Part shown: positions 8,716 through 17,620 of the stretch, piece by piece | Position numbering within the stretch: position 1 is the stretch's first letter | Layout: the number at the start of each line of letters is the position of its first letter | Assembly (NCBI GenBank): GCA_046339595.1 | Contig: JBKDUF010000046.1 | Location: forward strand, 7,901 to 71,900 | Reading direction: 5' to 3' | Length of the DNA stretch: 64,000 nucleotides | Origin: Ga0077527 sp021300125 | Lineage (GTDB): Bacteria > Pseudomonadota > Gammaproteobacteria > Burkholderiales > SG8-41 | The notes under the pieces: model-generated | Database searches by the model: none | What the model was told of the DNA's origin: nothing | The model's input: only the letters and a program-made list of their open reading frames with translations | Made by a program: the position numbers and the translations under genes

Positions 8716-9143
8716 GCCGCGCCCAGCAGATTGCGCAGCCGGTCCGGCAGCGGCACCGATTTCTGCTCGGTGATGTCGTACCAGACCAGCGTCGCGTAAC
8801 CCTCGGCGCACAGCGCATCGGCCTCGACATGGCGCAGCCGGTAATGGGTCTGCACGCTGCTGCGCCCGACCCTGCCGGCATGCAGCGAGACCTCGACACT
8901 CGCCGGATAGTCGAGCGGGCGGTGGTAATGGCAGGCGGCGTTGAGCAGCACGATCACCGGATGCGGCGGCACTGTCGGAATGCCCAGTCCGGACACCCAT
9001 CGCATGCGGGTTTCCTCCATGAAGCGGAAAAACCCGGTGTTGTTGACGTGGCCCTCGGCGTCCATGTCGCCCCAGCGCACCGGGATCACCGTGGTGAACA
9101 CCAGGGCGCCGAGGGGCGCGTCCTCACTGACGACGCGGATCAT
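8712..9143 (-). CDS. Acyl-CoA thioesterase, 4HBT/hotdog family
   Basis: 143 residues with a single hotdog domain. The 4HBT signature WGDMDxxGHVNN is at 24-35, with the probable catalytic Asp at 28, followed by the long central helix (TGFFRFMEETRMRW). It hydrolyses acyl- or aryl-CoA thioesters in the cytoplasm; substrate unknown. It lies 19 bp downstream of the CaiB-type gene and overlaps the SnoaL-like gene by 4 bp, indicating one operon. Nearest known groups are YbgC and 4-hydroxybenzoyl-CoA thioesterase. Confidence 0.85.
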   Translation of the reverse strand: MIRVVSEDAPLGALVFTTVIPVRWGDMDAEGHVNNTGFFRFMEETRMRWVSGLGIPTVPPHPVIVLLNAACHYHRPLDYPASVEVSLHAGRVGRSSVQTHYRLRHVEADALCAEGYATLVWYDITEQKSVPLPDRLRNLLGAA

Positions 9144-9162
9144 GACGGCCGGGAGAGCAGCC

Positions 9163-10359
9163 TCAGACGACGTTGCGCTTGTGCAGGTCGGCGATTTCGC
9201 CGTCCCGGTAGCCCAGTTCGCGCAGGATCTCGTCGGTGTGCTGGCCGCAGTCCGGGGTCGCGCTGCGGATTTCGTGCGGGGTGCGCGACAGGCGGAACGG
9301 CTGGTTGATCACGGCAACGTCGCCGACGCCGGGGATGTGCAGCGGCGCCGCCATCTGGTTGTACTGAACCTGCGGATCGGCAAAGACCTCATTCATCTTG
9401 TAGATGGGGCCGCCGGCCACACCGCATTCCTCGAAGCGCGCGGTCCAGTAGGCCTTGTCCTTCTGGATCATCAGCGCCTGCAGCTCCTGGTTCAGCGCGG
9501 CGCGGTTCTTCGAGCGCGTCGCACGGTCCTTGTATTCGGGCTTCTCGTTGAGGCCCTCGGCGCCCAGCGCCTTGCACAGCCGCGAGAACATCTCGTTGTC
9601 GCCGGCGGCAATGTTCATGTAGCCGTCGCTGGTCTGGAACACGCCGGTGGGAATCGAGGTCGGGTGGTCGTTGCCGGCCTGCTCGGGCACTTCATGCTCC
9701 ACGGTCCAGCGGGCGGCCTGGAAGTCGAGCAACGCAATCATCGCGTTGAGCAGCGACACCTCGATCCACTGGCCTTCGCCCGATTCCTCGCGTTCAAGCA
9801 GCGCGGTCATGATGCCCAGCGCGCAGTACAGGCCCGCGGCGGAATCCGATACGGCACAGCCGGCACGCATCGGGCCGCGACCCGGCTCGCCGGTAATCGC
9901 CATCAGCCCGCCCATGCCCTGGGTGACCTGGTCGAAACCGGGACGCTTGGCGTAGGGGCCGCTCTGGCCGAAGCCGGAGATGCTGGCGAGGATGATCTTC
10001 TTGTTGACCTTTTTCAGCGATTCATAATCGATACCGAGACGGAACTTCACGTCGGGGCGGTAGTTCTCGGCCACCACATCGGACTTCTCGGCGAGCTTCA
10101 TGAAAATCTTCAGGCCATCCGGATCCTTCAGGTTGAGCGTGAAGCCGCGCTTATTGCGGTGCAGGTTCTGGAAGTCAGCGCCGGTGCGTTTGCCGCCCCA
10201 GCCATCGGACAGGTTGAGCCCCGGCGGAGTCTCGATCTTGATCACGTCGGCGCCCCAGTCAGCGAGCTGGCGCACGGCGGTCGGGCCGGAACGCACACGG
10301 GTCAGATCGATTACACGGAAGCGTGACAGCGGGCCGCGGCGTGGGGTGGAAGCAGTCAT
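9163..10359 (-). CDS. CaiB/BaiF-family (class III) CoA transferase
   Basis: 398 residues from the ATG at 10359 (GAGAG upstream). The N-terminal VIDLTRVRSGPTAVRQLADWGADVIKIE-type Rossmann start, the NKRGFTLNL segment and the conserved aspartate at about 172 (AVSDSAAGLYCALG) match family III CoA transferases, where that Asp carries the acyl intermediate. It moves CoA between carboxylic acids, probably starting the degradation of an organic acid. It is the first gene of a minus-strand operon with a thioesterase and a SnoaL-like protein, and is divergent from glcD. Confidence 0.9.
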   Translation of the reverse strand: MTASTPRRGPLSRFRVIDLTRVRSGPTAVRQLADWGADVIKIETPPGLNLSDGWGGKRTGADFQNLHRNKRGFTLNLKDPDGLKIFMKLAEKSDVVAENYRPDVKFRLGIDYESLKKVNKKIILASISGFGQSGPYAKRPGFDQVTQGMGGLMAITGEPGRGPMRAGCAVSDSAAGLYCALGIMTALLEREESGEGQWIEVSLLNAMIALLDFQAARWTVEHEVPEQAGNDHPTSIPTGVFQTSDGYMNIAAGDNEMFSRLCKALGAEGLNEKPEYKDRATRSKNRAALNQELQALMIQKDKAYWTARFEECGVAGGPIYKMNEVFADPQVQYNQMAAPLHIPGVGDVAVINQPFRLSRTPHEIRSATPDCGQHTDEILRELGYRDGEIADLHKRNVV

Positions 10360-10563
10360 GGGAAATCTCTCGGTTTCGGTCACAGTTCAATGACATGCGC
10401 AAGATCAGCCGGACGGCGCAGTCCGGAACAACGTTCCGGCAGCCGAGGCGCAGGATTCAGCGCTGAGGAACCGGAGTTTCGCACAAAACGCCGCGATTTT
10501 GGCCTGATCAGGCCGCTCCGCATGGCCGGGGCGGCGATGCGGTCACTGCTATAGAATCCAGCC

Positions 10564-12054
10564 ATGAACGCCCCCGTGCAGAGAATGCCGGTTGACCTTG
10601 AGCGCCAGAGCGCAGTCTGCGCCGCGCTGCGCGCCTTCATGCCGGCGCAGAACGTGCTGTTTGAGCGGGAGGACGTGACGCCGTACGAATGCGACGGGCT
10701 CTCCGCCTACCGCCAGGTGCCGATGGTGGTGGCCCTGCCCGAAAACGAGGAGCACGTCTGCGCAATTCTCGAGGCCTGTCACCAGCTGCGGGTGCCGGTC
10801 ACCGCGCGCGGCGCCGGTACCGGGCTGTCCGGCGGGGCCCTGCCGCTGGGCAACGGCGTGCTGCTCTCACTGGCCAAATTGATGAAGATCATCGCCATTG
10901 ACCCGGCCTCGCGCACCGCGCGGGTGCAGCCCGGCGTGCGCAATGTGGCGATCTCGGAAGCGGCCGCACCCCACGGCCTGTATTACGCGCCGGATCCCTC
11001 GAGCCAGATCGCCTGTTCGATCGGCGGCAATGTCGCCGAGAATTCCGGCGGCGTGCATTGCCTGAAGTACGGCCTCACCGTGCACAACATCCTGAAAATC
11101 CGCGTCGCCACGATCGAAGGCGAAATCGTCGAGCTCGGCAGCGGCGGGCTGGATGGCGCAGGCTACGACCTGCTCGCGCTGATGGCCGGCTCCGAGGGGC
11201 TGCTCGGCGTGGTCACCGAAATCACGGTCAAGCTGCTGCCGCGCCCGGAATGCGCGCAGGTGGTGCTTGCCGCCTTTGATGATGTCGCGCGCGCAGGCCA
11301 GGCGGTGGCCAACGTGATTGCCGCCGGCATCATCCCCGCCGGCATGGAAATGATGGACCAGCCGGCAACGCTCGCAGTGGAGCCCTTCGTCAACGCCGGC
11401 TATCCGACTGACGCTGCCGGCATCCTGCTCTGCGAATCCGACGGCACACGCGAAGAGGTGGCCGAGGAAATCGCGCGCATCGAGAAAATCATGGCCGACA
11501 GCGGCGCGCACCTGGTCCGCGTATCGAAGGATGAAAGCGAACGCCTGCGCTTCTGGGCCGGGCGCAAGGCCGCCTTTCCAGCCGTCGGCCGGCTGTCGCC
11601 GGACTACTACTGCATGGACGGCACCATTCCGCGCAAGCGGCTGGCCGAAGTGCTGCGCGGGATCACCGACATGGAAAAGAAATACGGCCTGCGCTGCGCC
11701 AACGTGTTCCACGCCGGCGACGGCAACCTGCATCCGCTGATCCTCTACGACGCCAACGACCCGGACCAGCTGAAAAAGGCCGAGGACTTCGGCGCTGAAA
11801 TCCTCAAGCTGTGCATCGATGTCGGCGGCACCATCACCGGCGAGCACGGCGTCGGCGTGGAAAAAATCGACTCGATGTGCGTGCAGTTCCGCGCGGTCGA
11901 ACTCGAAACCTTTCACGCGCTGAAGCACGCCTTTGACGAACACGGCCTGCTCAATCCGGGCAAGGCAGTGCCGGCTTTGCACCGCTGCGCCGAGTTCGGC
12001 CGCATGCATGTGCACGTCGGGCAGGAAAAATTCCCGGAATTACCCAGATTCTAA
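10564..12054 (+). CDS. glcD: Glycolate oxidase FAD subunit GlcD
   Basis: 496 residues: an FAD-binding PCMH domain (about 55-235, with RGAGTGLSGGALP and the SIGGNVAENSGG loop) and a C-terminal FAD-oxidase domain with the GDGNLHP and GEHGVG motifs. Together with GlcE and GlcF it forms the membrane-associated glycolate oxidase that converts glycolate to glyoxylate and passes electrons to quinone. Gene order glcD-glcE-glcF is standard, but the gaps are filled by palindromic repeats. Only about 510 nt separate its start from the CaiB-type gene body, including a 204-bp divergent spacer that shows a TATAGAAT box too close to the ATG for a normal leader. Confidence 0.93.
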   Translation: MNAPVQRMPVDLERQSAVCAALRAFMPAQNVLFEREDVTPYECDGLSAYRQVPMVVALPENEEHVCAILEACHQLRVPVTARGAGTGLSGGALPLGNGVLLSLAKLMKIIAIDPASRTARVQPGVRNVAISEAAAPHGLYYAPDPSSQIACSIGGNVAENSGGVHCLKYGLTVHNILKIRVATIEGEIVELGSGGLDGAGYDLLALMAGSEGLLGVVTEITVKLLPRPECAQVVLAAFDDVARAGQAVANVIAAGIIPAGMEMMDQPATLAVEPFVNAGYPTDAAGILLCESDGTREEVAEEIARIEKIMADSGAHLVRVSKDESERLRFWAGRKAAFPAVGRLSPDYYCMDGTIPRKRLAEVLRGITDMEKKYGLRCANVFHAGDGNLHPLILYDANDPDQLKKAEDFGAEILKLCIDVGGTITGEHGVGVEKIDSMCVQFRAVELETFHALKHAFDEHGLLNPGKAVPALHRCAEFGRMHVHVGQEKFPELPRF

Positions 12055-12093
12055 AAAACAAAGCAGCAACAGGACACTATCAACTGCAAAATC

Positions 12094-12186
12094 AATTAAC
12101 AGGATATGCAGGATGGGCAGGATCAAGAACAGGAATTAATCATCGCGCATTGTTTTATCCTGAATATCCTGTCCATCCTGTTAATT
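12094..12186. repeat. Intergenic palindromic repeat R1 (glcD-glcE)
   Basis: An imperfect palindrome. The left arm has CAGGAT units (12099-12123) spaced 9 nt apart after AATTAAC; the right arm has TTTTATCCTG and then ATCCTG units ending GTTAATT. The loop carries an extra ACAGGAATTAAT. It ends 26 bp before the glcE start and shares arms with five more copies in this window. Confidence 0.9.
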
Positions 12187-12212
12187 AGTTTCTTGTCTTC
12201 TGTGTGGCTTTA

Positions 12213-13271
12213 ATGCCAGATTTTATTCATCAACTGTCCGACACCATCAGCGCCGCCGCCGACGCCAGGCGCCCGCTGGCCATCCGCGGCAGCGGCAGCA
12301 AGGCCTTCTATGGCCATGCCGTCAATGGCGAGGCGCTGGATGTCACCGGCCACCGCGGCATCATCAGCTACGAGCCCACGGAACTGGTGATCACCGCACG
12401 CACCGGCACGCCGCTCGCGGAAATAGAAGCGGTGATGCGCGGGCAGGGCCAGATGCTCGGCTTCGAACCGCCGCAATTTGATGGCGGCGGCACGCTGGGC
12501 GGCTGCATCGCCGCCGGTCTTTCCGGCCCGCGCCGTGCCGCAGCCGGTTCCGCGCGGGACTTCGTGCTCGGTCTGCGCTTGCTCGACGGCCGCGGCACGG
12601 ATCTTTCCTTCGGCGGCCAGGTCATGAAAAACGTCGCGGGCTATGACGTGTCGCGCCTGATCGCCGGTTCGCTGGGCACGCTGGGCGTGATCCTTGAGGT
12701 CTCGCTGAAGGTTCTGCCGCTGCCGCCGGCAGAGCTGACCCTGGTGCAGGAGCATAGCCAGGCCGACGCGCTGCGGCTGATGAACGAATGGGCCGGCAGG
12801 CCGCTGCCGATTACCGCCACCTGCCATGCCGACGGCAAGCTTTATCTGCGCCTTGCCGGCGCGCAGGCTGCGGTCAAGGCCGCAGCCGCGACACTCGGCG
12901 GCGAAATGCTGGCTGATGCGGAAACCTTCTGGCGCGAGCTGCGCGACCAGCGCCATGGATTTTTTGCCGGTGATACCCCGCTATGGCGCCTGTCGCTGCG
13001 TTCAACCACGGCAGAACTCGCGCTGCCCGGTGCGCAGCTCGTTGAATGGGGCGGCGCGCTGCGCTGGCTGCGCAGCGATGCCGATGCCATGAGCATCCGC
13101 AAGGCCGCGCGCGCCGGCGAAGGCCACGCCACGCTGTTCCGCGGCGGCAAGCCCGGTACGCCCGTATTCCATCCACTGCCGGCGGCGCTGATGAAACTGC
13201 ATAAACGGGTCAAGCAGGCGATGGACCCGGCGGGCATCCTGAACCCGGGCCGGATGTACCCGGAGCTGTAA
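12213..13271 (+). CDS. glcE: Glycolate oxidase FAD-binding subunit GlcE
   Basis: 352 residues. It is a shortened GlcD relative with one PCMH FAD-binding domain (about 15-180) and a short C-terminal part ending with FNPGRM-like LNPGRMYPEL. It is the second flavin subunit of glycolate oxidase. The ATG at 12213 is preceded by a T-rich stretch and by repeat R1 rather than a Shine-Dalgarno sequence; a GTG at 12204 is an alternative. The Gly-rich GGGTLGGCIAAGLSGPRR segment is the expected FAD loop. Confidence 0.92.
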   Translation: MPDFIHQLSDTISAAADARRPLAIRGSGSKAFYGHAVNGEALDVTGHRGIISYEPTELVITARTGTPLAEIEAVMRGQGQMLGFEPPQFDGGGTLGGCIAAGLSGPRRAAAGSARDFVLGLRLLDGRGTDLSFGGQVMKNVAGYDVSRLIAGSLGTLGVILEVSLKVLPLPPAELTLVQEHSQADALRLMNEWAGRPLPITATCHADGKLYLRLAGAQAAVKAAAATLGGEMLADAETFWRELRDQRHGFFAGDTPLWRLSLRSTTAELALPGAQLVEWGGALRWLRSDADAMSIRKAARAGEGHATLFRGGKPGTPVFHPLPAALMKLHKRVKQAMDPAGILNPGRMYPEL

Positions 13272-13285
13272 AAGTTAAAAACATC

Positions 13286-13369
13286 AATTAACAGGATGGA
13301 CAGGATAAAACCGCTGCCGCCGCGAACATGATTGTTTTTATCCTGTCCATCCTGTCCATCCTGTAAATT
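13286..13369. repeat. Intergenic palindromic repeat R2 (glcE-glcF)
   Basis: Left arm AATTAAC followed by two 9-nt CAGGATNNN units and AAAA. Right arm TTTTTATCCTG, then ATCCTGTCC twice, ending CTGTAAATT. It is the shortest and cleanest copy (84 bp). It ends 7 bp before the glcF ATG. Confidence 0.9.
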
Positions 13370-13376
13370 TCTTTTA

Positions 13377-14612
13377 ATGCAAACTACCCTCGCCGACTTC
13401 ATCAAGGACACGCCACAGGGCCGCGAGGCCGAGGCCATCCTGCGCAAGTGCGTGCATTGCGGCTTCTGCACCGCGACCTGCCCGACCTACCAGCTGCTCG
13501 GCGACGAGCTGGACGGGCCGCGCGGCCGCATTTACCTGATGAAGCAGGTGCTCGAAGGCGCGCCGGCCACCGAGAAAACCCGACTCCACCTCGACCGCTG
13601 CCTGACCTGCCGCTCCTGCGAGACCACCTGCCCCTCCGGCGTGCACTACAGCCGGCTGCTCGACATTGGCCGTGCCGTGGTGGCCCAACAGGTGCCGCGC
13701 CGCGGCTTCGAGCAACTGCAGCGGCAAGCGCTCGCCGCAGTGATTCCGAAACCTGCGATTTTCAATCCGCTGCTCGCAGCCGGACGCATCGCGCGCAACC
13801 TGCTGCCCAAGGTGCTTGACGATGTGGTGCCGGAAGCACCGGCACGCGCGCGGCCGTGGCCGGTGGCCGGTCACGCGCGGCGCATGCTGGTGCTGGAAGG
13901 CTGCGTGCAGCCGGCGCTGTCACCCGCGACCAATGCCGCTGCCGCGCGCGTGCTCGACCGGCTCGGCATTTCACTGATCCGCGCCGCGAATGCCGGCTGC
14001 TGCGGCGCGGTGGCCTTCCACCTCGACCAGCAGGCGCAAGCGCTCGATGCGATGCGGCGCAATGTCGATGCCTGGTGGCCGCACGTCGAACAGGGCGTCG
14101 AGGCGGTGGTGTTCACTGCTTCCGGCTGCGGCACGATGGTCACCGACTACGGCCACGCGCTGGCGCATGACCCCGCCTATGCCGAGCGCGCAAAGCGGCT
14201 GTCGGCGCTGGCAGTGGATCTGAGCACTGTCGTCGAAAGAGAAAAAAGCCAATTAAAACAATTGCTTATAAATAAAGCCCCAGCGGAAACCCAGGTTTTC
14301 CACCCGCCCTGCTCGCTGCAGCACGGCCTCAAGCTGAAGGGCCGCGTTGAGGCGCTGCTGACTGAACTGGGCTTCAAGCTCGCGCCGGTGGAAAACGCGC
14401 ACCTGTGCTGCGGCTCGGCCGGCACTTATTCGATATTGCAGCCGGAAATTTCGGCGCAGCTGAAAGCCAACAAGATCCGGGCACTCACCGCGCAGTCGCC
14501 GCAACAGATCCTCACCGCCAACATCGGCTGCCAGACCCATCTGCAGTCGGCCGTGCAAATGCCGGTGCGGCACTGGATCGAGTTCATCGACGACCTGCTG
14601 TCGGCCGTTTAA
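13377..14612 (+). CDS. glcF: Glycolate oxidase iron-sulfur subunit GlcF
   Basis: 411 residues. Two 4Fe-4S ferredoxin motifs lie at C25/28/31/35 and C75/78/81/85 (each CxxCxxCxxxCP). Two cysteine-rich CCG domains follow, with CCGA near residue 208 and CCGSAG near 345. It transfers electrons from the GlcD/GlcE flavins to the quinone pool. The ATG at 13377 sits only 7 bp after repeat R2 and has no recognisable Shine-Dalgarno; the leader reads TTTCTTTTA. A short AT-rich patch occurs at about 14245-14280, in the inter-domain linker. Confidence 0.93.
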   Translation: MQTTLADFIKDTPQGREAEAILRKCVHCGFCTATCPTYQLLGDELDGPRGRIYLMKQVLEGAPATEKTRLHLDRCLTCRSCETTCPSGVHYSRLLDIGRAVVAQQVPRRGFEQLQRQALAAVIPKPAIFNPLLAAGRIARNLLPKVLDDVVPEAPARARPWPVAGHARRMLVLEGCVQPALSPATNAAAARVLDRLGISLIRAANAGCCGAVAFHLDQQAQALDAMRRNVDAWWPHVEQGVEAVVFTASGCGTMVTDYGHALAHDPAYAERAKRLSALAVDLSTVVEREKSQLKQLLINKAPAETQVFHPPCSLQHGLKLKGRVEALLTELGFKLAPVENAHLCCGSAGTYSILQPEISAQLKANKIRALTAQSPQQILTANIGCQTHLQSAVQMPVRHWIEFIDDLLSAV

Positions 14613-14618
14613 GCCATG

Positions 14619-14642
14619 TCATTGCGGCGCATGCCGGAATGA
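14619..14642. repeat. REP-like short palindrome after glcF
   Basis: TCATTGCGGC-GCAT-GCCGGAATGA forms a 10-bp stem with one mismatch. The type (GTCATT...GGAATGA) is common as dispersed extragenic palindromes in proteobacteria. It begins 7 bp after the glcF stop and could help end the transcript or protect its 3' end. Confidence 0.6.
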
Positions 14643-14657
14643 GGGCCCAATTTTTCC

Positions 14658-14758
14658 CTTGTACTTTTTGTGACAGAGGCGTACCTTCCGATGCCGTACG
14701 CGGAAACGCCCGGTCCTCCACGATTGAAACACTTGTACTTTTCGTGACAGGGGCGTAC
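14658..14758. repeat. Two 27-bp direct repeats upstream of the DNA methyltransferase
   Basis: Copies at 14658-14684 and 14732-14758 match at 25 of 27 positions (CTTGTACTTTT, Y, GTGACAG, R, GGCGTAC) with a 74-bp period. The first copy also pairs with GTACGC at 14696-14701 as a short inverted repeat. The second copy ends 34 bp before the methyltransferase ATG. They may be operators or a dispersed repeat. No homologous unit was noticed elsewhere in the window. Confidence 0.65.
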
Positions 14759-14792
14759 TCTCCGCGCCATTCGACCCGGGGAGGAGCCTCAA

Positions 14793-16022
14793 ATGGCTGC
14801 AGTCGCATCCGTCACCGCCTACGATCTCGCAGTCACCGCACCCGCAGCACGCCGCACACGCGCCGCACCGCCTCGACGCATCGACGGCGTGCCGGTCTAC
14901 GAACAGGAGTTCTGGACCAGCAAGCAGCGCCAGGCCAACCCGCTGCATGAGGTCTCGTATCGCGGCTGCTTCAAGCCGCAGTTGCCGGCCTACTTCATCG
15001 ACCGCCTGAGCAAGCCCGGCGATCTCATCCATGACCCGTTCAGCGGCCGCGGCACCACCGCGGTGGAAGCGGCGCTGATGGGACGAAACGTCGCCGCCAA
15101 CGACATCAACCCGCTGTCGCAAATCCTGACCCTGCCGCGGCTGGAAGTGCCGCTGATCGCCAGCATCGACGTGCGGTTGCGCGCGATCAAGGTGTCGGCG
15201 AAGCTGAAAAACGACATCGACCTGTCGATGTTCTACCACCCGGACACCGAACGCGAGCTGCTCAACCTGCGTGCCTGGCTGCACCAGCGGCGCGACAGCG
15301 GCGCCGAGGATGCCGCCGACCGCTGGATCCGCATGGTCGCCACCAACCGGCTGACCGGGCATTCGCCGGGTTTTTTCTCGGCCTACACGCTGCCACCCAA
15401 CCAGGCGGTGTCGCCGGAAAGCCAGATCCGCATCAACGAAAAAACCGGCAAGGCCCCGGAATACCGCGATGTGCGCGCGCTGATCCTGAGAAAGTCGATG
15501 CAGCTGCAGAGCGACATCAACGCCGCGGCACGCTGGCGCCTGCAGCAGGCTGCGCAGCGCGCGCAGTTCATGGAGGGCGCTGCGGGCGCAACCTCCACGC
15601 TGGCCGACAACAGCGTGCAGCTTACCGTGACCTCGCCGCCCTTCCTCAACGTGGTGCAGTACACGAAGGACAACTGGATGCGCTGCTGGTTCAACGGCCT
15701 GGATGCCGAGGCCATCAGCGACGGCATCACCATGGCGACCAGCGTCAACGAATGGTCCGAGGTCATGCTCGGGGTGCTGGAAGAGCTGCACCGGGTCACT
15801 CGTCCCAAGGGCTGGGTCGCCTTCGAGGTCGGTGAGGTGCAGCGCGGCTCCGTCAACCTCGACGAGGCGGTGGTGCCGGTCGCGCGCGAGGCCGGCTTCA
15901 GGGTCGAAGCGATCCTGATCAACACTCAGAAGTTCACCAAGACCTCGAACATCTGGGGCATCGGCAACAACGCGCAGGGCACCAACAGCAACCGCATCGT
16001 GATGCTGCAGAAACCGGCCTGA
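14793..16022 (+). CDS. Solo site-specific DNA methyltransferase (N4-cytosine/N6-adenine type)
   Basis: 409 residues. The SAM-binding motif I DPFSGRGTT is at 81-89 and the catalytic SPPF (motif IV) at 281-284. This order, with motif I first and about 190 residues between, is opposite to the beta-class enzymes such as PvuII methylase. The SPPF form is usual for N4-cytosine methylation. The start follows GGGGAGGAG. No restriction gene, specificity subunit or mobile element is adjacent, so it looks like an orphan methylase, with roles in gene regulation or protection possible. Confidence 0.82.
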   Translation: MAAVASVTAYDLAVTAPAARRTRAAPPRRIDGVPVYEQEFWTSKQRQANPLHEVSYRGCFKPQLPAYFIDRLSKPGDLIHDPFSGRGTTAVEAALMGRNVAANDINPLSQILTLPRLEVPLIASIDVRLRAIKVSAKLKNDIDLSMFYHPDTERELLNLRAWLHQRRDSGAEDAADRWIRMVATNRLTGHSPGFFSAYTLPPNQAVSPESQIRINEKTGKAPEYRDVRALILRKSMQLQSDINAAARWRLQQAAQRAQFMEGAAGATSTLADNSVQLTVTSPPFLNVVQYTKDNWMRCWFNGLDAEAISDGITMATSVNEWSEVMLGVLEELHRVTRPKGWVAFEVGEVQRGSVNLDEAVVPVAREAGFRVEAILINTQKFTKTSNIWGIGNNAQGTNSNRIVMLQKPA

Positions 16023-16087
16023 CTGGTTTCTCGCCTGCGGCGGCGCCGGTTACACTGGCGCCACCGTCAACACTGGAGGACTTCGCC

Positions 16088-16483
16088 ATGTTCGATGCCG
16101 TCTCCATCCCCTTCGGCGCGCGCATGCTGTTCAACACCGTGAAGCTCAAGCCCGGCGTCAGCTTCGAGGACGTCGAACTCGCGCTGGGAGAAATGTGCAA
16201 CGTGGTCAAGAACACCTACGGCGGCGACAAGGGCGGCTTCATCGCCGGCCAGGTGTTCCGCTTCTCGGGGTTCGTCTCCGAGCAGGGCTCGCTCAGCCCG
16301 GGCGGCGGCGCCGGCGACCATGTCGCGATCGTCACCTACTGGCGCTCCTTTGAGGAGCACGAACGCTCCCACGCCGACCAGGTGTTCAACGAGAAATTTG
16401 CCGCCCTCGCCGCGCTGTGCTCGGGCAGCGAGGAACTCGGCTACGAGATGCTCTGGCAGGGCGAGTCGAACCCGGGATACTGA
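16088..16483 (+). CDS. Small dimeric alpha/beta-barrel (ABM-like) protein
   Basis: 131 residues starting after CTGGAGG. The pattern of a beta strand (MLFNTVKLKPG), a helix (VELALGEMCNVVKNTY) and then strands with a VAIVTYWRSFEEHERSHAD segment fits the ferredoxin-like fold of antibiotic-biosynthesis-monooxygenase or stress-responsive dimeric barrel proteins. No catalytic residues can be assigned. It is between the methyltransferase and a convergent receptor gene, and its role is unknown. Confidence 0.6.
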   Translation: MFDAVSIPFGARMLFNTVKLKPGVSFEDVELALGEMCNVVKNTYGGDKGGFIAGQVFRFSGFVSEQGSLSPGGGAGDHVAIVTYWRSFEEHERSHADQVFNEKFAALAALCSGSEELGYEMLWQGESNPGY

Positions 16484-16519
16484 AATACGGACGCAAGACA
16501 CCGCGCCGCGACCCGCAGA

Positions 16520-17497
16520 TCACTCGGTGACAATTTTCGCCGCCTTGACGATCTGGTTGTATTTCTCCAGTTCGGACTTGATCAGTTTGCCGAATTCCTC
16601 CGGCGTGCCGCCCGCGGGCTCCAGCCCCTGCTGTGCCAGCGCCTCGGTCATGCCGGGCAGGCCCAGCGTCTTCAGGATGTCCTGATTGAGCTTGCGCACG
16701 ATCACCGGCGAGGTTTTTGCCGGCGCCAGCACGCCCTGCCAGTTCGACACATTGAAGCCCTTGACGCCGGACTCGGCGATGGTGGGCACGTCCGGCGCAG
16801 CGGCGGCGCGTCTGGCCGTGGTCACCGCGATCGCGCGCAGCTTGCCCGCCTTCACCTGCGGCAGTACCGGCGGCATGGTGCTGAAAATGAGCTGGACGCG
16901 GCCGCTGACCAGGTCAGCCATTGCCGGGCCGGTGCCCTTGTACGGCACATGCAGCAGGTCGGTGGCAGTGGCGTGCTTGAAGAGCTCACCCGCCATGTGC
17001 AGCGATGAACCGGTGCCGGCCGAGGCATAGGTCAGCTTGCCGGGGCTCGCTTTCGCCATCGAGACCAGGTCCTGCACCGTCTTCACCGGCAGCGAAGGAT
17101 GCACCGCCAGCATGAAGGAGGACACTGCCACCAGCGCCGCCGGTGCGAAATCGCGCAGCGGCTGGTACGGCAGGTCCGCCTTCAGCGCCGGGGTCTGCGC
17201 GAGATTGCCGACGCTGCCGAGAAACAGGGTGTAGCCGTCAGGATTGGCCTGCGCGGCGATGGTGGCACCCAGCGCGCCGCCGGCGCCACCGCGGTTGTCC
17301 ACCACCACCTGCTGCGCCACCACTTCCGACAGGCGCTGGCCGAGGGTGCGCGCGAGGATGTCGTTGCCGCCACCCGGCGGAAACGGCACCACCAGTCGCA
17401 GGGCCTTGTTGGGATAGCCGGCTGCAGCGCCTTGCGCAATGGCGGCCGGTGCAGCAAGCGCGGCCAGCACGGCGGCGCCAATCAGGGTGGGTTTCAA
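16520..17497 (-). CDS. Bug-type periplasmic receptor
   Basis: 325 residues. Signal peptide about 1-21 (AAIAQG), then the classic Bug start YPNKALRLVVPFPPGGGND, the VVDNRGGAGG loop and the HVPYKGTGPA strand. It binds a small carboxylate or aromatic acid in the periplasm. It is downstream of the MBL and MmgE/PrpD genes on the same strand with a 123-bp gap, so it may be part of the same operon as that set, which is headed by another receptor. Confidence 0.92.
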   Translation of the reverse strand: MKPTLIGAAVLAALAAPAAIAQGAAAGYPNKALRLVVPFPPGGGNDILARTLGQRLSEVVAQQVVVDNRGGAGGALGATIAAQANPDGYTLFLGSVGNLAQTPALKADLPYQPLRDFAPAALVAVSSFMLAVHPSLPVKTVQDLVSMAKASPGKLTYASAGTGSSLHMAGELFKHATATDLLHVPYKGTGPAMADLVSGRVQLIFSTMPPVLPQVKAGKLRAIAVTTARRAAAAPDVPTIAESGVKGFNVSNWQGVLAPAKTSPVIVRKLNQDILKTLGLPGMTEALAQQGLEPAGGTPEEFGKLIKSELEKYNQIVKAAKIVTE

Positions 17498-17620
17498 GCG
17501 GTTCTCCTCGTCGAAGCGGCGCTATGGGCGGCGCCGGGGCGGGCATTGTAGGTGCGCCGGCAAAGGGTGGGCAAGCCGGCCAAACACAGCCTGGCAGCGG
17601 GCGCGCAGAAACGGCGGCGG

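Noticed and set aside
10551..10558. TATAGAAT just before glcD as a -10 box
   Set aside because: It lies within about 13 bp of the ATG and would give an almost leaderless mRNA; no convincing -35 was seen.
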